Shown: positions 7,624 to 16,673 of the stretch, one piece after another
Numbering within the stretch: position 1 is the first letter of the stretch
How the letters are laid out: each line of letters opens with the position of its first letter
Assembly (NCBI GenBank): GCA_944323155.1
Contig: CALURL010000002.1
Coordinates: forward strand, 62,001-126,000
Source: Candidatus Gastranaerophilales bacterium
Lineage (GTDB): Bacteria > Cyanobacteriota > Vampirovibrionia > Gastranaerophilales > Gastranaerophilaceae
Length of the DNA stretch: 64,000 nucleotides
Direction: 5' to 3'
Translations under genes and position numbers: made by a program
The notes under the pieces: model-generated
Databases searched by the model: none
The model's input: only the letters and a program-made list of their open reading frames with translations
What the model was told of the DNA's origin: nothing

Positions 7624-8835
7624 ATGTTTGGAAATATAAAGAAAAGTTTGTTATCATTAGCTTTTGGAACATTCAGCCTCGGAATGGCAGAATTCGTAAT
7701 GATGGGAATTTTGCCTGATATTGCAAAGTCTATGAAAATATCTATTCCGGCAGCGGGACATTTTATTTCAGCCTATGCATTGGGCGTGGCTTTTGGTGCG
7801 ATAATACTTGTATTTGCAGCTAGAAAGAAACCTTTAAAAAATATTTTATTAGGTTTAGTTTCTATCCATATAATAGGAATTTTACTCACCTCAATATCTC
7901 CTAATTATTTATCTATGTTAATATCGAGATTTGTTTCGGGACTGCCTCATGGAGGATTTTTCGGAATAGGTTCTATTGTTGCTTCAAAGCTTGCTGATAA
8001 AGCAAAGGATTCTCAGGCTGTTGCAACTATGGTTGCAGGCATGACTGTAGCCAATTTAATAGGCATTCCTTTGGGAACTTTTGTTAGTCATAATATTTCA
8101 TGGAGAGTTTTATTTTTATTGATTGGAATTTTTGGAATTTTCGTATTTGCCGCTATATGTAAATGGATTCCTCATTTTGATGCTATGCCTGATAATGGAA
8201 TTCTGGGACAGTTTAAATTTTTAAAATCTCTTGCTCCTTGGTTAATTATTGCCGCAATTATGTTTGGAAACGGAGGAATTTTTTGCTGGTTCAGTTATAT
8301 TAACCCATTGCTTGTTAAAGTATCCGGATTTAAACCTCAGAGTGTTTCTTTATTAATGATTATTGCCGGTGCCGGAATGTGTTTTGGTAATTTTATCGGT
8401 GGGAAATTAGCAGATAAATACACTCCTGCTAAAGTTGCGGGTTATACTCAATTAGTTGCGGCAATCAGCCTTATTTTAATATTCTTTTTAGCCGGTAATA
8501 ATGTTTGTTCTGTTATTTTAATGTTTATTTGTACTGCATGTTTGTTTGCGATTTCAGCCCCACAGCAGCTTTTGATTATTCAGTACGCTCCGGGTGGAGA
8601 AATATTAGGTGCTGCAAGTGCACAAATGGCTTTTAATTTAGGAAATGCTCTAGGTGCTTTTTTAGGAGGTTTACCTCCTGAAGCCGGATTATCTTATAAT
8701 TATACTACTGTTCCGGGATATATTCTGGCGTTTGTTGGTTTTGTTTGCTTTATGTACTTTATAAAAAAATATGACAGATATAATTTTGTTAAGAATGAAA
8801 CAGAATTGCCAAAGACTAGTGAATGTAAACTTTAA
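7624..8835 (+). CDS. MFS transporter, DHA1/AraJ-like efflux permease
   Basis: This 403-residue protein has 12 predicted membrane segments. The first reads SLAFGTFSLGMAEFVMMGIL, the signature start of AraJ/YdhP-type DHA1 permeases, with GLPHGGFFG at the fourth helix region. The family exports sugars, nucleobases or drugs; the substrate here cannot be read from sequence. GGAGAAG lies about 6 nt before the ATG. A TolC-family gene follows 21 nt downstream with its own -10 element, so the two may be co-expressed, but MFS proteins of this type usually act without an outer-membrane partner. Confidence 0.9.
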   Translation: MFGNIKKSLLSLAFGTFSLGMAEFVMMGILPDIAKSMKISIPAAGHFISAYALGVAFGAIILVFAARKKPLKNILLGLVSIHIIGILLTSISPNYLSMLISRFVSGLPHGGFFGIGSIVASKLADKAKDSQAVATMVAGMTVANLIGIPLGTFVSHNISWRVLFLLIGIFGIFVFAAICKWIPHFDAMPDNGILGQFKFLKSLAPWLIIAAIMFGNGGIFCWFSYINPLLVKVSGFKPQSVSLLMIIAGAGMCFGNFIGGKLADKYTPAKVAGYTQLVAAISLILIFFLAGNNVCSVILMFICTACLFAISAPQQLLIIQYAPGGEILGAASAQMAFNLGNALGAFLGGLPPEAGLSYNYTTVPGYILAFVGFVCFMYFIKKYDRYNFVKNETELPKTSECKL

Positions 8836-8842
8836 TTTATGG

Positions 8843-8848
8843 TATAAT
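8843..8848 (+). promoter_or_regulatory. Extended -10 promoter placing the start of the TolC-like mRNA at the ATG
   Basis: TGGTATAAT ends at 8848 and the ATG is at 8857, so transcription should begin at or next to the start codon. No ribosome-binding site precedes the ATG. Confidence 0.65.
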
Positions 8849-8856
8849 GTATTACT

Positions 8857-10158
8857 ATGAAAAAATTGTTTTGTACTTTAATGTTTCTAATATTATCCTC
8901 TCCTGTCGCTTTTGGTATTGAGGATATTAAAAAGGTGTATCTTAATGAAGCAATTGAGGCAGCGTTAAAAAACAATATTGATTTACAGGCAGAACAGATT
9001 AACATTAATATTGCTAAAAATGATATTAAGAAAGCAAATAGGCTTCAAAATCCGTCATTTGATGCATTTTATTTTTTAGGTGCGGCAGGAAGGTCAGAAC
9101 CTAAACAGCTTGGAGCATCACAGCTTATTGAGATAGCCAAAAGAAGTGCCCGTAAAGATTTGGCGAAGTCTAATCTTGAACTTGTTCAAAAAAATGTTGG
9201 TTATACAACATTTGATTTAAAAATGGATGTGAGAGAAGCTTATATCAGTCTTGTATCTGCAAAATCAGTTCTTTATACTCTTGAGCAGCAGCAGGCCTTA
9301 CAGGAAGAACTATTGGATATTGCAAAGGAGCGTGTAAAGTCCGGTAAAAATTCTGAAATTGATGTTTTGCAGGCAGAAATTGCTCTTAACCAGCTTATAA
9401 CTCAGGTTAATACAGCTAAAGTTGATGTTAAAAATGCTTTAGTTTATTTTAATGAAATCATTAATGATCCTAACGACGTTACATACGATAGTATGGATAA
9501 AATATTTTCTGAGGAAAATAATTTTGATGAAATGTTAACTCCTCCGCCTAATTATAAATTCCCATCATTCAAACTTGTTGTGGAAAAAGCTTTGAAAAAT
9601 CGTTACGATATTCAAATTGCAAAACAGGAAATTGATGTAGCTGAAAAAAATCTTAAAGTTGTTGCACGTCAGAGAATTCCGGATTTATCACTTGTCGGCG
9701 GCTATGCTTACCAAACAGCAGCATATTCAAACAGCGGTAATTTTAACAATGGTGCTTATGCCGGCGCAAGCATTGTAAACATCCCTTTATTCTATAATTA
9801 TTCGCCTGAAATTCAAAATGCAGGTTTGAAGCTTTCGCAGGCTGAATTGAAGTATAAATCCGTAAAGAATAAGGCTGAAAAAGATATTAGTGCAGCTTAT
9901 GACAAATTCCTTACTGCAGCGCAGAATTTGAATTATTTTGAAGATAAGATTATTAAAGACTCTGATGAATTAATTAATTTGTCAAAAGAAAACTATGAAA
10001 ATGGCAAATCTGATATTACAGAGTTAATAGTTATGAAGCAGTCTTACAAATCTATTATTGTTGGGTATACTTTGGCTCTTGCAGAATATTATAACAGCTG
10101 GACAAATTTTTTGCGTGAAGTCAATGACGAAGATTTTGATTTGCCGGAAGATATCTAG
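8857..10158 (+). CDS. TolC-family outer-membrane efflux channel protein
   Basis: This 433-residue protein has a cleavable signal peptide (MKKLFCTLMFLILSSPVAFG) and two OEP domains, each beginning with the typical VYLNEAIEAALKNNIDLQAE or LVVEKALKNRYDIQIAKQE segment, arranged as an internal duplication (about residues 28-215 and 230-425). Long helical segments with Q, N and A heptads fit the TolC/CzcC tunnel. It forms the outer-membrane exit of tripartite pumps or type I secretion, which implies an outer membrane. No periplasmic adaptor or RND pump is next to it; the nearest transporter is the upstream MFS gene. The message looks leaderless. The family is certain; the pump partner is unknown. 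Confidence 0.9.
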   Translation: MKKLFCTLMFLILSSPVAFGIEDIKKVYLNEAIEAALKNNIDLQAEQININIAKNDIKKANRLQNPSFDAFYFLGAAGRSEPKQLGASQLIEIAKRSARKDLAKSNLELVQKNVGYTTFDLKMDVREAYISLVSAKSVLYTLEQQQALQEELLDIAKERVKSGKNSEIDVLQAEIALNQLITQVNTAKVDVKNALVYFNEIINDPNDVTYDSMDKIFSEENNFDEMLTPPPNYKFPSFKLVVEKALKNRYDIQIAKQEIDVAEKNLKVVARQRIPDLSLVGGYAYQTAAYSNSGNFNNGAYAGASIVNIPLFYNYSPEIQNAGLKLSQAELKYKSVKNKAEKDISAAYDKFLTAAQNLNYFEDKIIKDSDELINLSKENYENGKSDITELIVMKQSYKSIIVGYTLALAEYYNSWTNFLREVNDEDFDLPEDI

Positions 10159-10161
10159 AAA

Positions 10162-10782
10162 TTATATATGATTTAATATTTCTCTAAGATCTTTTTTGTC
10201 AATAATAATATTTGCATGCTGTTTTAGGATTGGTTTTGCGCAGAATGCAATTTTTTTACTTGAATATTTAAACATACTCAAATCATTTGCCCCGTCGCCT
10301 GTGGCAATTGTGTCCTCCGGCGTAATATTTAAAAGATTTTGTATTCTTTTTAACATTTCGCCTTTGCTATCAGAAAACATCATTTCTCCGCCAACCAGTC
10401 CTGTAAGTATTCCGTCTTTTGAATGTAAAATGTTTGAAAATTCACAATCAATACCGAATTTTTTTGCAAAAGGAACAGTTGCATTTTTGAAACCGCCTGA
10501 AAAACATATTACTTTAAATCCTTTTTGGTGGAGCGCTTTAATTGTTTCTTCTGCACCTGGCATGGCGGGCAGGTTTTCACAAATGTGATTAACAGTTTCA
10601 ACTTTTAAACCTTTAAGCAAAGAAACACGTGTTTGTAGACTTTCAAAAAAATCTAATTCTCCTTGCATTGCTCTATCCGTAATTTGTTTGACTTTTTGTT
10701 CTATATTGGCCTCTTTAGCGAGATATTCTATTGTCTCTCCGTCCATTAAGGTTGAATCAAAGTCGAAAACTGCTAATTTCAT
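10162..10782 (-). CDS. serB: Phosphoserine phosphatase SerB
   Basis: This 206-residue HAD-superfamily enzyme has motif I DFDSTLMDGE (nucleophile Asp7, acid Asp9), motif II CFSGGF, and motif III GDGANDLSMF. It is the short form lacking an N-terminal ACT domain and matches SerB, which removes phosphate from O-phosphoserine in the last step of serine synthesis. It is the third gene of a co-directional operon, 12 nt after serA, which itself follows a class V aminotransferase. Its 3' end is 3 nt from the convergent TolC-like gene, so no separate terminator is visible. Confidence 0.93.
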   Translation of the reverse strand: MKLAVFDFDSTLMDGETIEYLAKEANIEQKVKQITDRAMQGELDFFESLQTRVSLLKGLKVETVNHICENLPAMPGAEETIKALHQKGFKVICFSGGFKNATVPFAKKFGIDCEFSNILHSKDGILTGLVGGEMMFSDSKGEMLKRIQNLLNITPEDTIATGDGANDLSMFKYSSKKIAFCAKPILKQHANIIIDKKDLREILNHI

Positions 10783-10794
10783 TTGTTACCTTTT

Positions 10795-12393
10795 TTATTC
10801 TTTTACATTAAGTTTAATATATTGAGGATTATGCACGCCGTCAATATGTTCAATTTCTTTCAGTACATTGTTATTAACTTCTGAATCAATATTGATTACC
10901 ATTATTGATTCTGTTGCGTGTTTGTCATTTTTCTGAACAACGTTCATAGAACCTATGTTGATATTATTTTCTCCGATAACTTTTGCAACTTTTGCAATCA
11001 TGGAAGGTTTGTTGACGTGTGGTACAAGCAGCATGTGTTTTTGCGGGCGGATACTTGTTTCATAGTCATTGATCTTTACAATTCTTGGAATATCCTTTGC
11101 AACAAGCGCGCCTGAAACAGTATTACTGCCTTTGTCTGTCGTAAGTTTAATTGTTAAAAGCCCTGCAAAACTACATTTTGTTTTTGAACGTGTAGAAATA
11201 ATATCTATTCCGCGTTTTTTTGCAATAAACGGTGCGTTAACATAGTTTACACCCTCAAGCATTGATGATAGTATCCCTCTTAACACTGCAACTTCTAAAG
11301 GTTGAATTTCTAAATCTGCAAGATTTCCCATAGCTGTAATTTCTATTGATTTAATAACTCCTTTTGAAATTTGCATTGCAAGTTCTGCTGAATTTTCTGC
11401 AATTTGCATATATTCTTTTACCGGTTCAAGCTTATCAGGACGAAGTGATGGTATATTTACAGCAGATGAGGCTGAGCCGCCTGATAGAACTTCTTTTATT
11501 TGTTCTGCAACATCAATTGCTACATTCATCTGCGCTTCCTGAGTGCTTGCCCCGAGGTGCGGTGTAAGTACAATATTCCCGTTGCAGTGAATTAATGGAC
11601 ATTCTTGAATATTTGGTTCATTCTCATAAACATCAATTGCGGCTGATGCAACATAACCACTTTCTATTGCATCCTTTAGATCTTTTTCATTGATAATCCC
11701 GCCTCTTGCACAGTTTACAAGACGTACACCTTTTTTCATTTTTGCAATTGTATCTTTATTAATTAGATTAATTGTGTCTTTTGTTTTTGGAACATGAACT
11801 GTTATAAAATCACATTTACCCCAGAAATCATCAAGATTTTCAATATATTCTCCGCCGCGTTTTTCTACAATTTCTTTTGCGGCGTAAGGATCATATACAA
11901 CAACTTTCATTCCCAGGGCGAGTGCGACTTCACTAACATGCGTCCCGATTTTACCAAAACCGATTATTCCTAATGTTTTTTTATAAAGCTCGCAGCCTGT
12001 GAATTTAGACCTATCCCACCTGCCTTCTTTGGTAGATGCGGCAGCAGGTGCAATATTCCTTGCCATTGCAAGCATTAGAGCAATTGTATGTTCTGCTGCT
12101 GCCATGGTGTTACCGTCAGGTGAATTTACAACAATTATTCCTTTTTGAGTTGCAGCTTCTACATCTATATTGTCAACGCCGACACCTGCTCTGCCTATAA
12201 TTTTTAAGTTTTTACCGGCCTCAATGATTTTTGCCGTAACTTTTGTCTGGCTTCTTACCATTAATGCATCATATTCAGGTATAATTTTTACCAATTCATC
12301 CTCTTGCATTGTTGGAAGAAAATCAACCTGCGCAGCTTGTTCTATAATTTTTTCCGCTGCCTCGTTTATTTTATCTGTTATTAAAACTTTCAT
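10795..12393 (-). CDS. serA: D-3-phosphoglycerate dehydrogenase SerA
   Basis: This 532-residue enzyme is the long form: substrate and NAD domains (about 1-315), an intervening ASB domain and a C-terminal ACT domain (about 460-532) that binds serine as feedback inhibitor in relatives. The NAD motif is GIIGFGKIGTHV, and the catalytic Arg, Glu and His lie in NCARGG, ENEPNI and PHLGAST. It oxidises 3-phosphoglycerate to 3-phosphohydroxypyruvate. GGTGG lies about 5 nt upstream of the ATG. It sits 10 nt after the aminotransferase gene and 12 nt before serB, giving the whole pathway in one operon. Confidence 0.96.
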   Translation of the reverse strand: MKVLITDKINEAAEKIIEQAAQVDFLPTMQEDELVKIIPEYDALMVRSQTKVTAKIIEAGKNLKIIGRAGVGVDNIDVEAATQKGIIVVNSPDGNTMAAAEHTIALMLAMARNIAPAAASTKEGRWDRSKFTGCELYKKTLGIIGFGKIGTHVSEVALALGMKVVVYDPYAAKEIVEKRGGEYIENLDDFWGKCDFITVHVPKTKDTINLINKDTIAKMKKGVRLVNCARGGIINEKDLKDAIESGYVASAAIDVYENEPNIQECPLIHCNGNIVLTPHLGASTQEAQMNVAIDVAEQIKEVLSGGSASSAVNIPSLRPDKLEPVKEYMQIAENSAELAMQISKGVIKSIEITAMGNLADLEIQPLEVAVLRGILSSMLEGVNYVNAPFIAKKRGIDIISTRSKTKCSFAGLLTIKLTTDKGSNTVSGALVAKDIPRIVKINDYETSIRPQKHMLLVPHVNKPSMIAKVAKVIGENNINIGSMNVVQKNDKHATESIMVINIDSEVNNNVLKEIEHIDGVHNPQYIKLNVKE

Positions 12394-12403
12394 TAAACCA
12401 CCT

Positions 12404-13555
12404 TTACTTTTCTAATTCTAAAATAATAGTTTTAACTCCTTCTCCTATTGCGAAATTATGTCCGAGTTTGTGTAATACAGCCTCTAATGCACCTACTGAA
12501 GCTATTAAATCTCTGTCGCATACAAAACCAAGTGTTCCCATTCTGAAAATTTTATCTTTTAATTGGTTTTGACCGTTTGCAACAACGATGTCATAATCTT
12601 CTTTCAGCGCTTTTCTTATATCAGGTACCGAAATACCTTCAGGCGGCAGAATAGATGTTATTGCATAACTTGCGTTTTCATCCTGCGGAACAAGAAGTTT
12701 TAAATTCATTGTGCGAAGTGCTTTTCTTAATGCCATAGCGTGACGTTTATGACGGTTGTTAACTTTTTCAATACCTTCTTGTTTAATCATTTTCAACGCA
12801 GTATTTAAGCCGACAATAAGGTTAACTGCGGGTGTGAAAGGTGTTGAATTCGCTTGAACAGATTTTTTGTAAGCAGCCCAGTCAAAATAAAAGCTTGGAT
12901 GCTTACATTGCTCATAAACCTTCCAGGCGCGTTCATTTGCCGTCAGAAAAGCCAGACCTGGCGGAACCATAAAACCTTTTTGAGAACCTGAAATAAGTAC
13001 ATCAATTCCCCATTCATCAGGCTTACATGGCATTGCGCAAACACTTGTTACACCGTCAACTACAGATATCGCACCGTGTTCTCTTATTATAGAACATAAT
13101 GTTTTTATATCATTTGCAGCACCTGTTGAGGTTTCACTGTGTGTTAGCGTGACAATTTTAATCTCTTTATTTTTGTCCTCACTAAGAGCAAGTTTAAGAA
13201 TTTCCGGATCAATAACTTCTCCTGCTGCAACTTCAATTTTTTCAACTTTAGCGCCTCTTGATTCTGCAATTTTTGCCCAGCGGTTGCCAAAGTTGCCGAT
13301 AACGAGTGATAAAACTTTATCTCCTTCATTAATAAGATTTTCTAAAGCTGCGCACATTGCACCTGTGCCGCTGGATGTGAACATAAATACGTCATTTTTT
13401 GTCTGGAAAACATATTTTAAATTTTCATAAACTTCTTCTAAAATGGAGGAGAATTCCGAGCTTCTGTGTCCAATCGGATGTTTAGCGATGTCGAGCATTA
13501 CTGATTCCGGTACCGGTGTAGGGCCTGGAATCATCAAAAAAGTTTTGTCTTTCAT
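12404..13555 (-). CDS. Class V aminotransferase (serine-pyruvate/alanine-glyoxylate type), probable phosphoserine aminotransferase role
   Basis: This 383-residue PLP enzyme starts MIPGPTPVPESV, has the PLP-phosphate motif TSSGTGAM and the Schiff-base lysine in SGSQKGFMVPPG. It belongs to the alanine-glyoxylate/serine-pyruvate aminotransferase branch of class V, not to classical SerC, which has a different N-terminus. It is the first gene of an operon with serA and serB and no serC is present here, so it probably performs the phosphohydroxypyruvate to phosphoserine step, as proposed for related enzymes in archaea and others. That role is inference from context. A GGAGGGG ribosome-binding site lies just upstream of the ATG. 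Confidence 0.88.
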   Translation of the reverse strand: MKDKTFLMIPGPTPVPESVMLDIAKHPIGHRSSEFSSILEEVYENLKYVFQTKNDVFMFTSSGTGAMCAALENLINEGDKVLSLVIGNFGNRWAKIAESRGAKVEKIEVAAGEVIDPEILKLALSEDKNKEIKIVTLTHSETSTGAANDIKTLCSIIREHGAISVVDGVTSVCAMPCKPDEWGIDVLISGSQKGFMVPPGLAFLTANERAWKVYEQCKHPSFYFDWAAYKKSVQANSTPFTPAVNLIVGLNTALKMIKQEGIEKVNNRHKRHAMALRKALRTMNLKLLVPQDENASYAITSILPPEGISVPDIRKALKEDYDIVVANGQNQLKDKIFRMGTLGFVCDRDLIASVGALEAVLHKLGHNFAIGEGVKTIILELEK

Positions 13556-13573
13556 TATTTAACCCCTCCTTTA

Positions 13574-13597
13574 TTACACATGTATTGTTACACATGT
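13574..13597 (-). promoter_or_regulatory. Direct repeat upstream of the serine operon
   Basis: TTACACATGT occurs twice (13574-13583, 13588-13597), 14 bp apart, about 20-40 bp upstream of the first gene of the operon. Each copy contains the palindrome ACATGT. It could be an operator or RNA element; nothing in the sequence identifies the regulator. Confidence 0.35.
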
Positions 13598-13648
13598 CAT
13601 AAAGAATGAATATTTTTTAATAAAAGTATATGTATTTTTCGTAATAAA

Positions 13649-15967
13649 TTATTTATTAATAATTTCTTTTATCAGTTCTACAACTCTTTCTGAAGCATGG
13701 CCGTCTTCTATGCAGCCTTTGTCTTTTAAGAACTTTTCTACTTTTTGTTGATATTTTTCATTATCAAAGTTTAATATATTTTGGATTAACTCCTCATTGT
13801 TACGGGCAATAGGGAATGGCGTTTCTTCTAGCGGGTAATAAAATCCCCGTTCTGTATTATATTCTTCAATATCCGTTGCATAAATGAAACCTGGTTTTTT
13901 AGTCAGCATAAAATCAAATATGCAGCTTGAATAATCAGTTATTGCAATATCGGCAGCAGCCAAAAGTTCCTGTATATCTGGATATTGGGTTACATCTATA
14001 ATACTGGCATTATTCTTTGGTATTAGAAGATTGGTATATTTTTCTAATTTAGGGTGGAGTCTAACTAATATTTTCCATTCTCCGTCAAATTTCGTTTCTA
14101 AAGTCTTTTTTAAACTCTCAAAATTTATGTTATAACAGCTAATTCTTGTGCCATCACGGAAAGTAGGTACGTATAATAAAACTTTATCAGATTTATTTAT
14201 ATTGTAATTTGAATAAATTTTTTGTTTACAGCTATTTAAGTCCTTTAATAAAATATCATTTCGTGGATGCCCATAAAATTCTATTTCTCCATATTCAGAT
14301 AAATTATGTTTATAAATGTTTGCTTCAAAAGTGCTGTTACATATTAAATAATCACTATACTTCGCATCTTGTATATAATAATCCTTTAAGACAAATGTCT
14401 TCTCCCAAAAACCAGGAATTGCATTTTCAATTTTCTTTATACCTAATGAACCATGCCAAGTTTGAATATATATTTGGTTATTCTTTTTTTCTAAACCTCT
14501 TTTTAGTAAATTAATTTTTCTAACATTATCAACCCAAATTTTGGCTGTAGATAGTTCATAAATCGCTTTTTCAGAGGCAATATCTACTAATTTCAGCTTT
14601 TTAGGAAAATTTTTTCTGCTTTTTTTAGGATTCTGAACTAACCAAACTATTTTACAGTTAATATTCTGTTTTAAGAGTTCTTCTGTGATATATTTCGGAT
14701 TACAACCATAGCCAAAACCTAAAAAATTATCAAAAACAATTTTTTTATTATCGACTGGTAAGTACTTGTATATGTGTTCATAAATAAAATTATTAGGTAT
14801 TCGGAATTTTAGTCCTAGTATTGATAAATTTTTATGTCCTCCAAAATTTTTAAAACATATATAATCTTTGAGATAATCTTTAAATGTAAATTGCATTAAT
14901 GATTGATTTTTTTGCGCTAAAAAACCGTCAACTAGCTTTGATAAAATATCGTCAACAGCAATTTCCGCATTCCAACCTAAACTTTCTAATTTATTTGTGT
15001 CTAGGAATATTTTACAATTTTTAGGATATAAGTTAGAATTTTTATTCTCAACTATTACTTTAATCTCAGGTGTATCTTTTGTAATTTTTTCTGCCATTTC
15101 TTTAATAGAACAAATCGCATCTTTGTTGGCTACATTATATGCTTCACCAGATGCGCCTTCTGTTAGAATTTTGAAAATTGCAGTGATACAATCTGTTATG
15201 TAACAATAATTCCTTACTGTTGACCCGTCTGTATGTAAAACGATATCCTTCTTTTCAACAACGTTTCTTGCAAATTGAGCAAATACACGCGTATCATTAT
15301 AAGGAATATTTGCCCCGATAATCTGACAAAGACGTGCGATTTTTACAGGTAAATTATATTCTTTAAAATAAGAATAACACATTGTCTCTGCTAGACGCTT
15401 TGCCTGTGGATAGGAATTTCTTTCATTTATTAAATCTAAATATCCATAATCATCTTCTTTTAGAGGAACGTCTGAGTTTACTGTTCCGTAAACTTCCATT
15501 GATGAAAGATATACAACACTTTTAACCTGTTTTTCTTTTGCAAGTTCTAATATGTTCCTTGTTCCGTTTACAGTTGTATCAATAGTCTCTACAGGCGTGT
15601 CTACAAAAGACTTTGAACTTGTGTTTGAGGCTGCATGTATTATATAATCAATTCCCCCGTGATAATTTATTTTTTTATTTATATCTTGTTTAATTAGTTT
15701 TATATTTACAAATCTAAGTTCTGAATAAAATATACTTTTAGCTTTTTTTATATTCCTTACTGGAAGAATTAATTTTACATTTAAATTGTAATCCTTTGAA
15801 GCTTTTGATAATGCAAGAACTGTTTGAACTCCTATAAAGCCTGTTGAACCGGTAATTAAGATTATTTTATCTTTAAAATTTTGCCAGTTAACCAAATTTG
15901 ACATTACAATATCTCGACAGTCACGTCTTGTGTGTTGATTAATAATATTACTGTATCGCATATTCAT
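13649..15967 (-). CDS. Fusion of SDR-type NAD-dependent epimerase/dehydratase and CDP-glycerol glycerophosphotransferase (TagF-like)
   Basis: This 772-residue protein has two enzymes in one chain. Residues about 30-350 are an extended SDR: GSTGFIG for NAD, YLSSMEVYG and a YPQAKRLAE catalytic Tyr/Lys. Residues about 400-770 are a CDP-glycerol/ribitol polyol-phosphate transferase: TWHGSLG, GHPRNDILL, YVPTFRDG and ADIAITDYSSCIFDFM. The first half would make a nucleotide-activated or reduced sugar, the second add polyol-phosphate units to a glycan. It overlaps the preceding cytidylyltransferase gene by 20 nt, suggesting translational coupling. Together they resemble teichoic-acid-like or capsule synthesis, unusual for a diderm core but known in capsules. 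Exact polyol is unknown. Confidence 0.88.
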   Translation of the reverse strand: MNMRYSNIINQHTRRDCRDIVMSNLVNWQNFKDKIILITGSTGFIGVQTVLALSKASKDYNLNVKLILPVRNIKKAKSIFYSELRFVNIKLIKQDINKKINYHGGIDYIIHAASNTSSKSFVDTPVETIDTTVNGTRNILELAKEKQVKSVVYLSSMEVYGTVNSDVPLKEDDYGYLDLINERNSYPQAKRLAETMCYSYFKEYNLPVKIARLCQIIGANIPYNDTRVFAQFARNVVEKKDIVLHTDGSTVRNYCYITDCITAIFKILTEGASGEAYNVANKDAICSIKEMAEKITKDTPEIKVIVENKNSNLYPKNCKIFLDTNKLESLGWNAEIAVDDILSKLVDGFLAQKNQSLMQFTFKDYLKDYICFKNFGGHKNLSILGLKFRIPNNFIYEHIYKYLPVDNKKIVFDNFLGFGYGCNPKYITEELLKQNINCKIVWLVQNPKKSRKNFPKKLKLVDIASEKAIYELSTAKIWVDNVRKINLLKRGLEKKNNQIYIQTWHGSLGIKKIENAIPGFWEKTFVLKDYYIQDAKYSDYLICNSTFEANIYKHNLSEYGEIEFYGHPRNDILLKDLNSCKQKIYSNYNINKSDKVLLYVPTFRDGTRISCYNINFESLKKTLETKFDGEWKILVRLHPKLEKYTNLLIPKNNASIIDVTQYPDIQELLAAADIAITDYSSCIFDFMLTKKPGFIYATDIEEYNTERGFYYPLEETPFPIARNNEELIQNILNFDNEKYQQKVEKFLKDKGCIEDGHASERVVELIKEIINK

Positions 15968-16673
15968 TCTCTTTTCTGTATTTCAAAAGTGCTTCAAGGA
16001 TATACAAATCTCTTGGTGTTGTTACTTTTATATTACCAAAATTTCCTTGTGTCATATGGGTTTGTTTATTCAATGTATTAAAAATTGTACACGCATCAAT
16101 CATATCACAATAGTTTGGATTTGTTTTCTGAATTTCTTCATGTGCAGCAATTATCTCGTTCAAATAAAAACACTGAGGTGCTTGAGCTGCATAAGTATTG
16201 CGTCTGTATGGAATTTCTTTTGGGGTAATTCCATTATCACTTATCAGAATAGTTTCATAGCACGGCGTGCAGGTGATTGAGTTTCCGAATTCTTTTACAT
16301 CAGATATGTTTTTTGAGATTACATCAGAATCAAGAATCGGGCGAACACCATCATGTATTAAAACAATTGAGTTTGAAGGATTTTCTTTTTCTGCGGCTTT
16401 CAAAGCATTATATATTGAATGCTGGGCTGTTGCACCGCCTTTTAAAACTTTTGCAACTTTTGTTAATCCAAACTTGTCAACAAGATCTTCTGTGTAAGCA
16501 AAATATTCCGGCAAAATCGATATATAAATTTTGTCTATTTCTTTATGTTTTTGAAAAATTTCTATCGTATGAACAATAATGGGCTTGCCTGAAACTTCCA
16601 CAAATTGTTTCGGGAGGTTATCATTTGAAAATCGCTGTCCTGTTCCGCCTGCAAAAATTATTGCTATATTCAT
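15948..16673 (-). CDS. IspD/TarI-family cytidylyltransferase
   Basis: This 241-residue enzyme has the CTP-binding start FAGGTGQRFSNDNLPKQF and the HDGVRP motif, then YRRNTYAAQAPQCF, which is more like TarI/Bcs1 polyol-phosphate cytidylyltransferases than IspD. It would use CTP to activate a polyol phosphate (ribitol- or glycerol-type), feeding the two transferase-like proteins encoded on either side. IspD function in isoprenoid synthesis cannot be excluded from sequence alone, and ispG lies elsewhere in the window, but the operon context favours surface-polymer synthesis. It abuts the preceding gene with its start codon at that gene's stop. Confidence 0.85.
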   Translation of the reverse strand: MNIAIIFAGGTGQRFSNDNLPKQFVEVSGKPIIVHTIEIFQKHKEIDKIYISILPEYFAYTEDLVDKFGLTKVAKVLKGGATAQHSIYNALKAAEKENPSNSIVLIHDGVRPILDSDVISKNISDVKEFGNSITCTPCYETILISDNGITPKEIPYRRNTYAAQAPQCFYLNEIIAAHEEIQKTNPNYCDMIDACTIFNTLNKQTHMTQGNFGNIKVTTPRDLYILEALLKYRKENEYAIQ

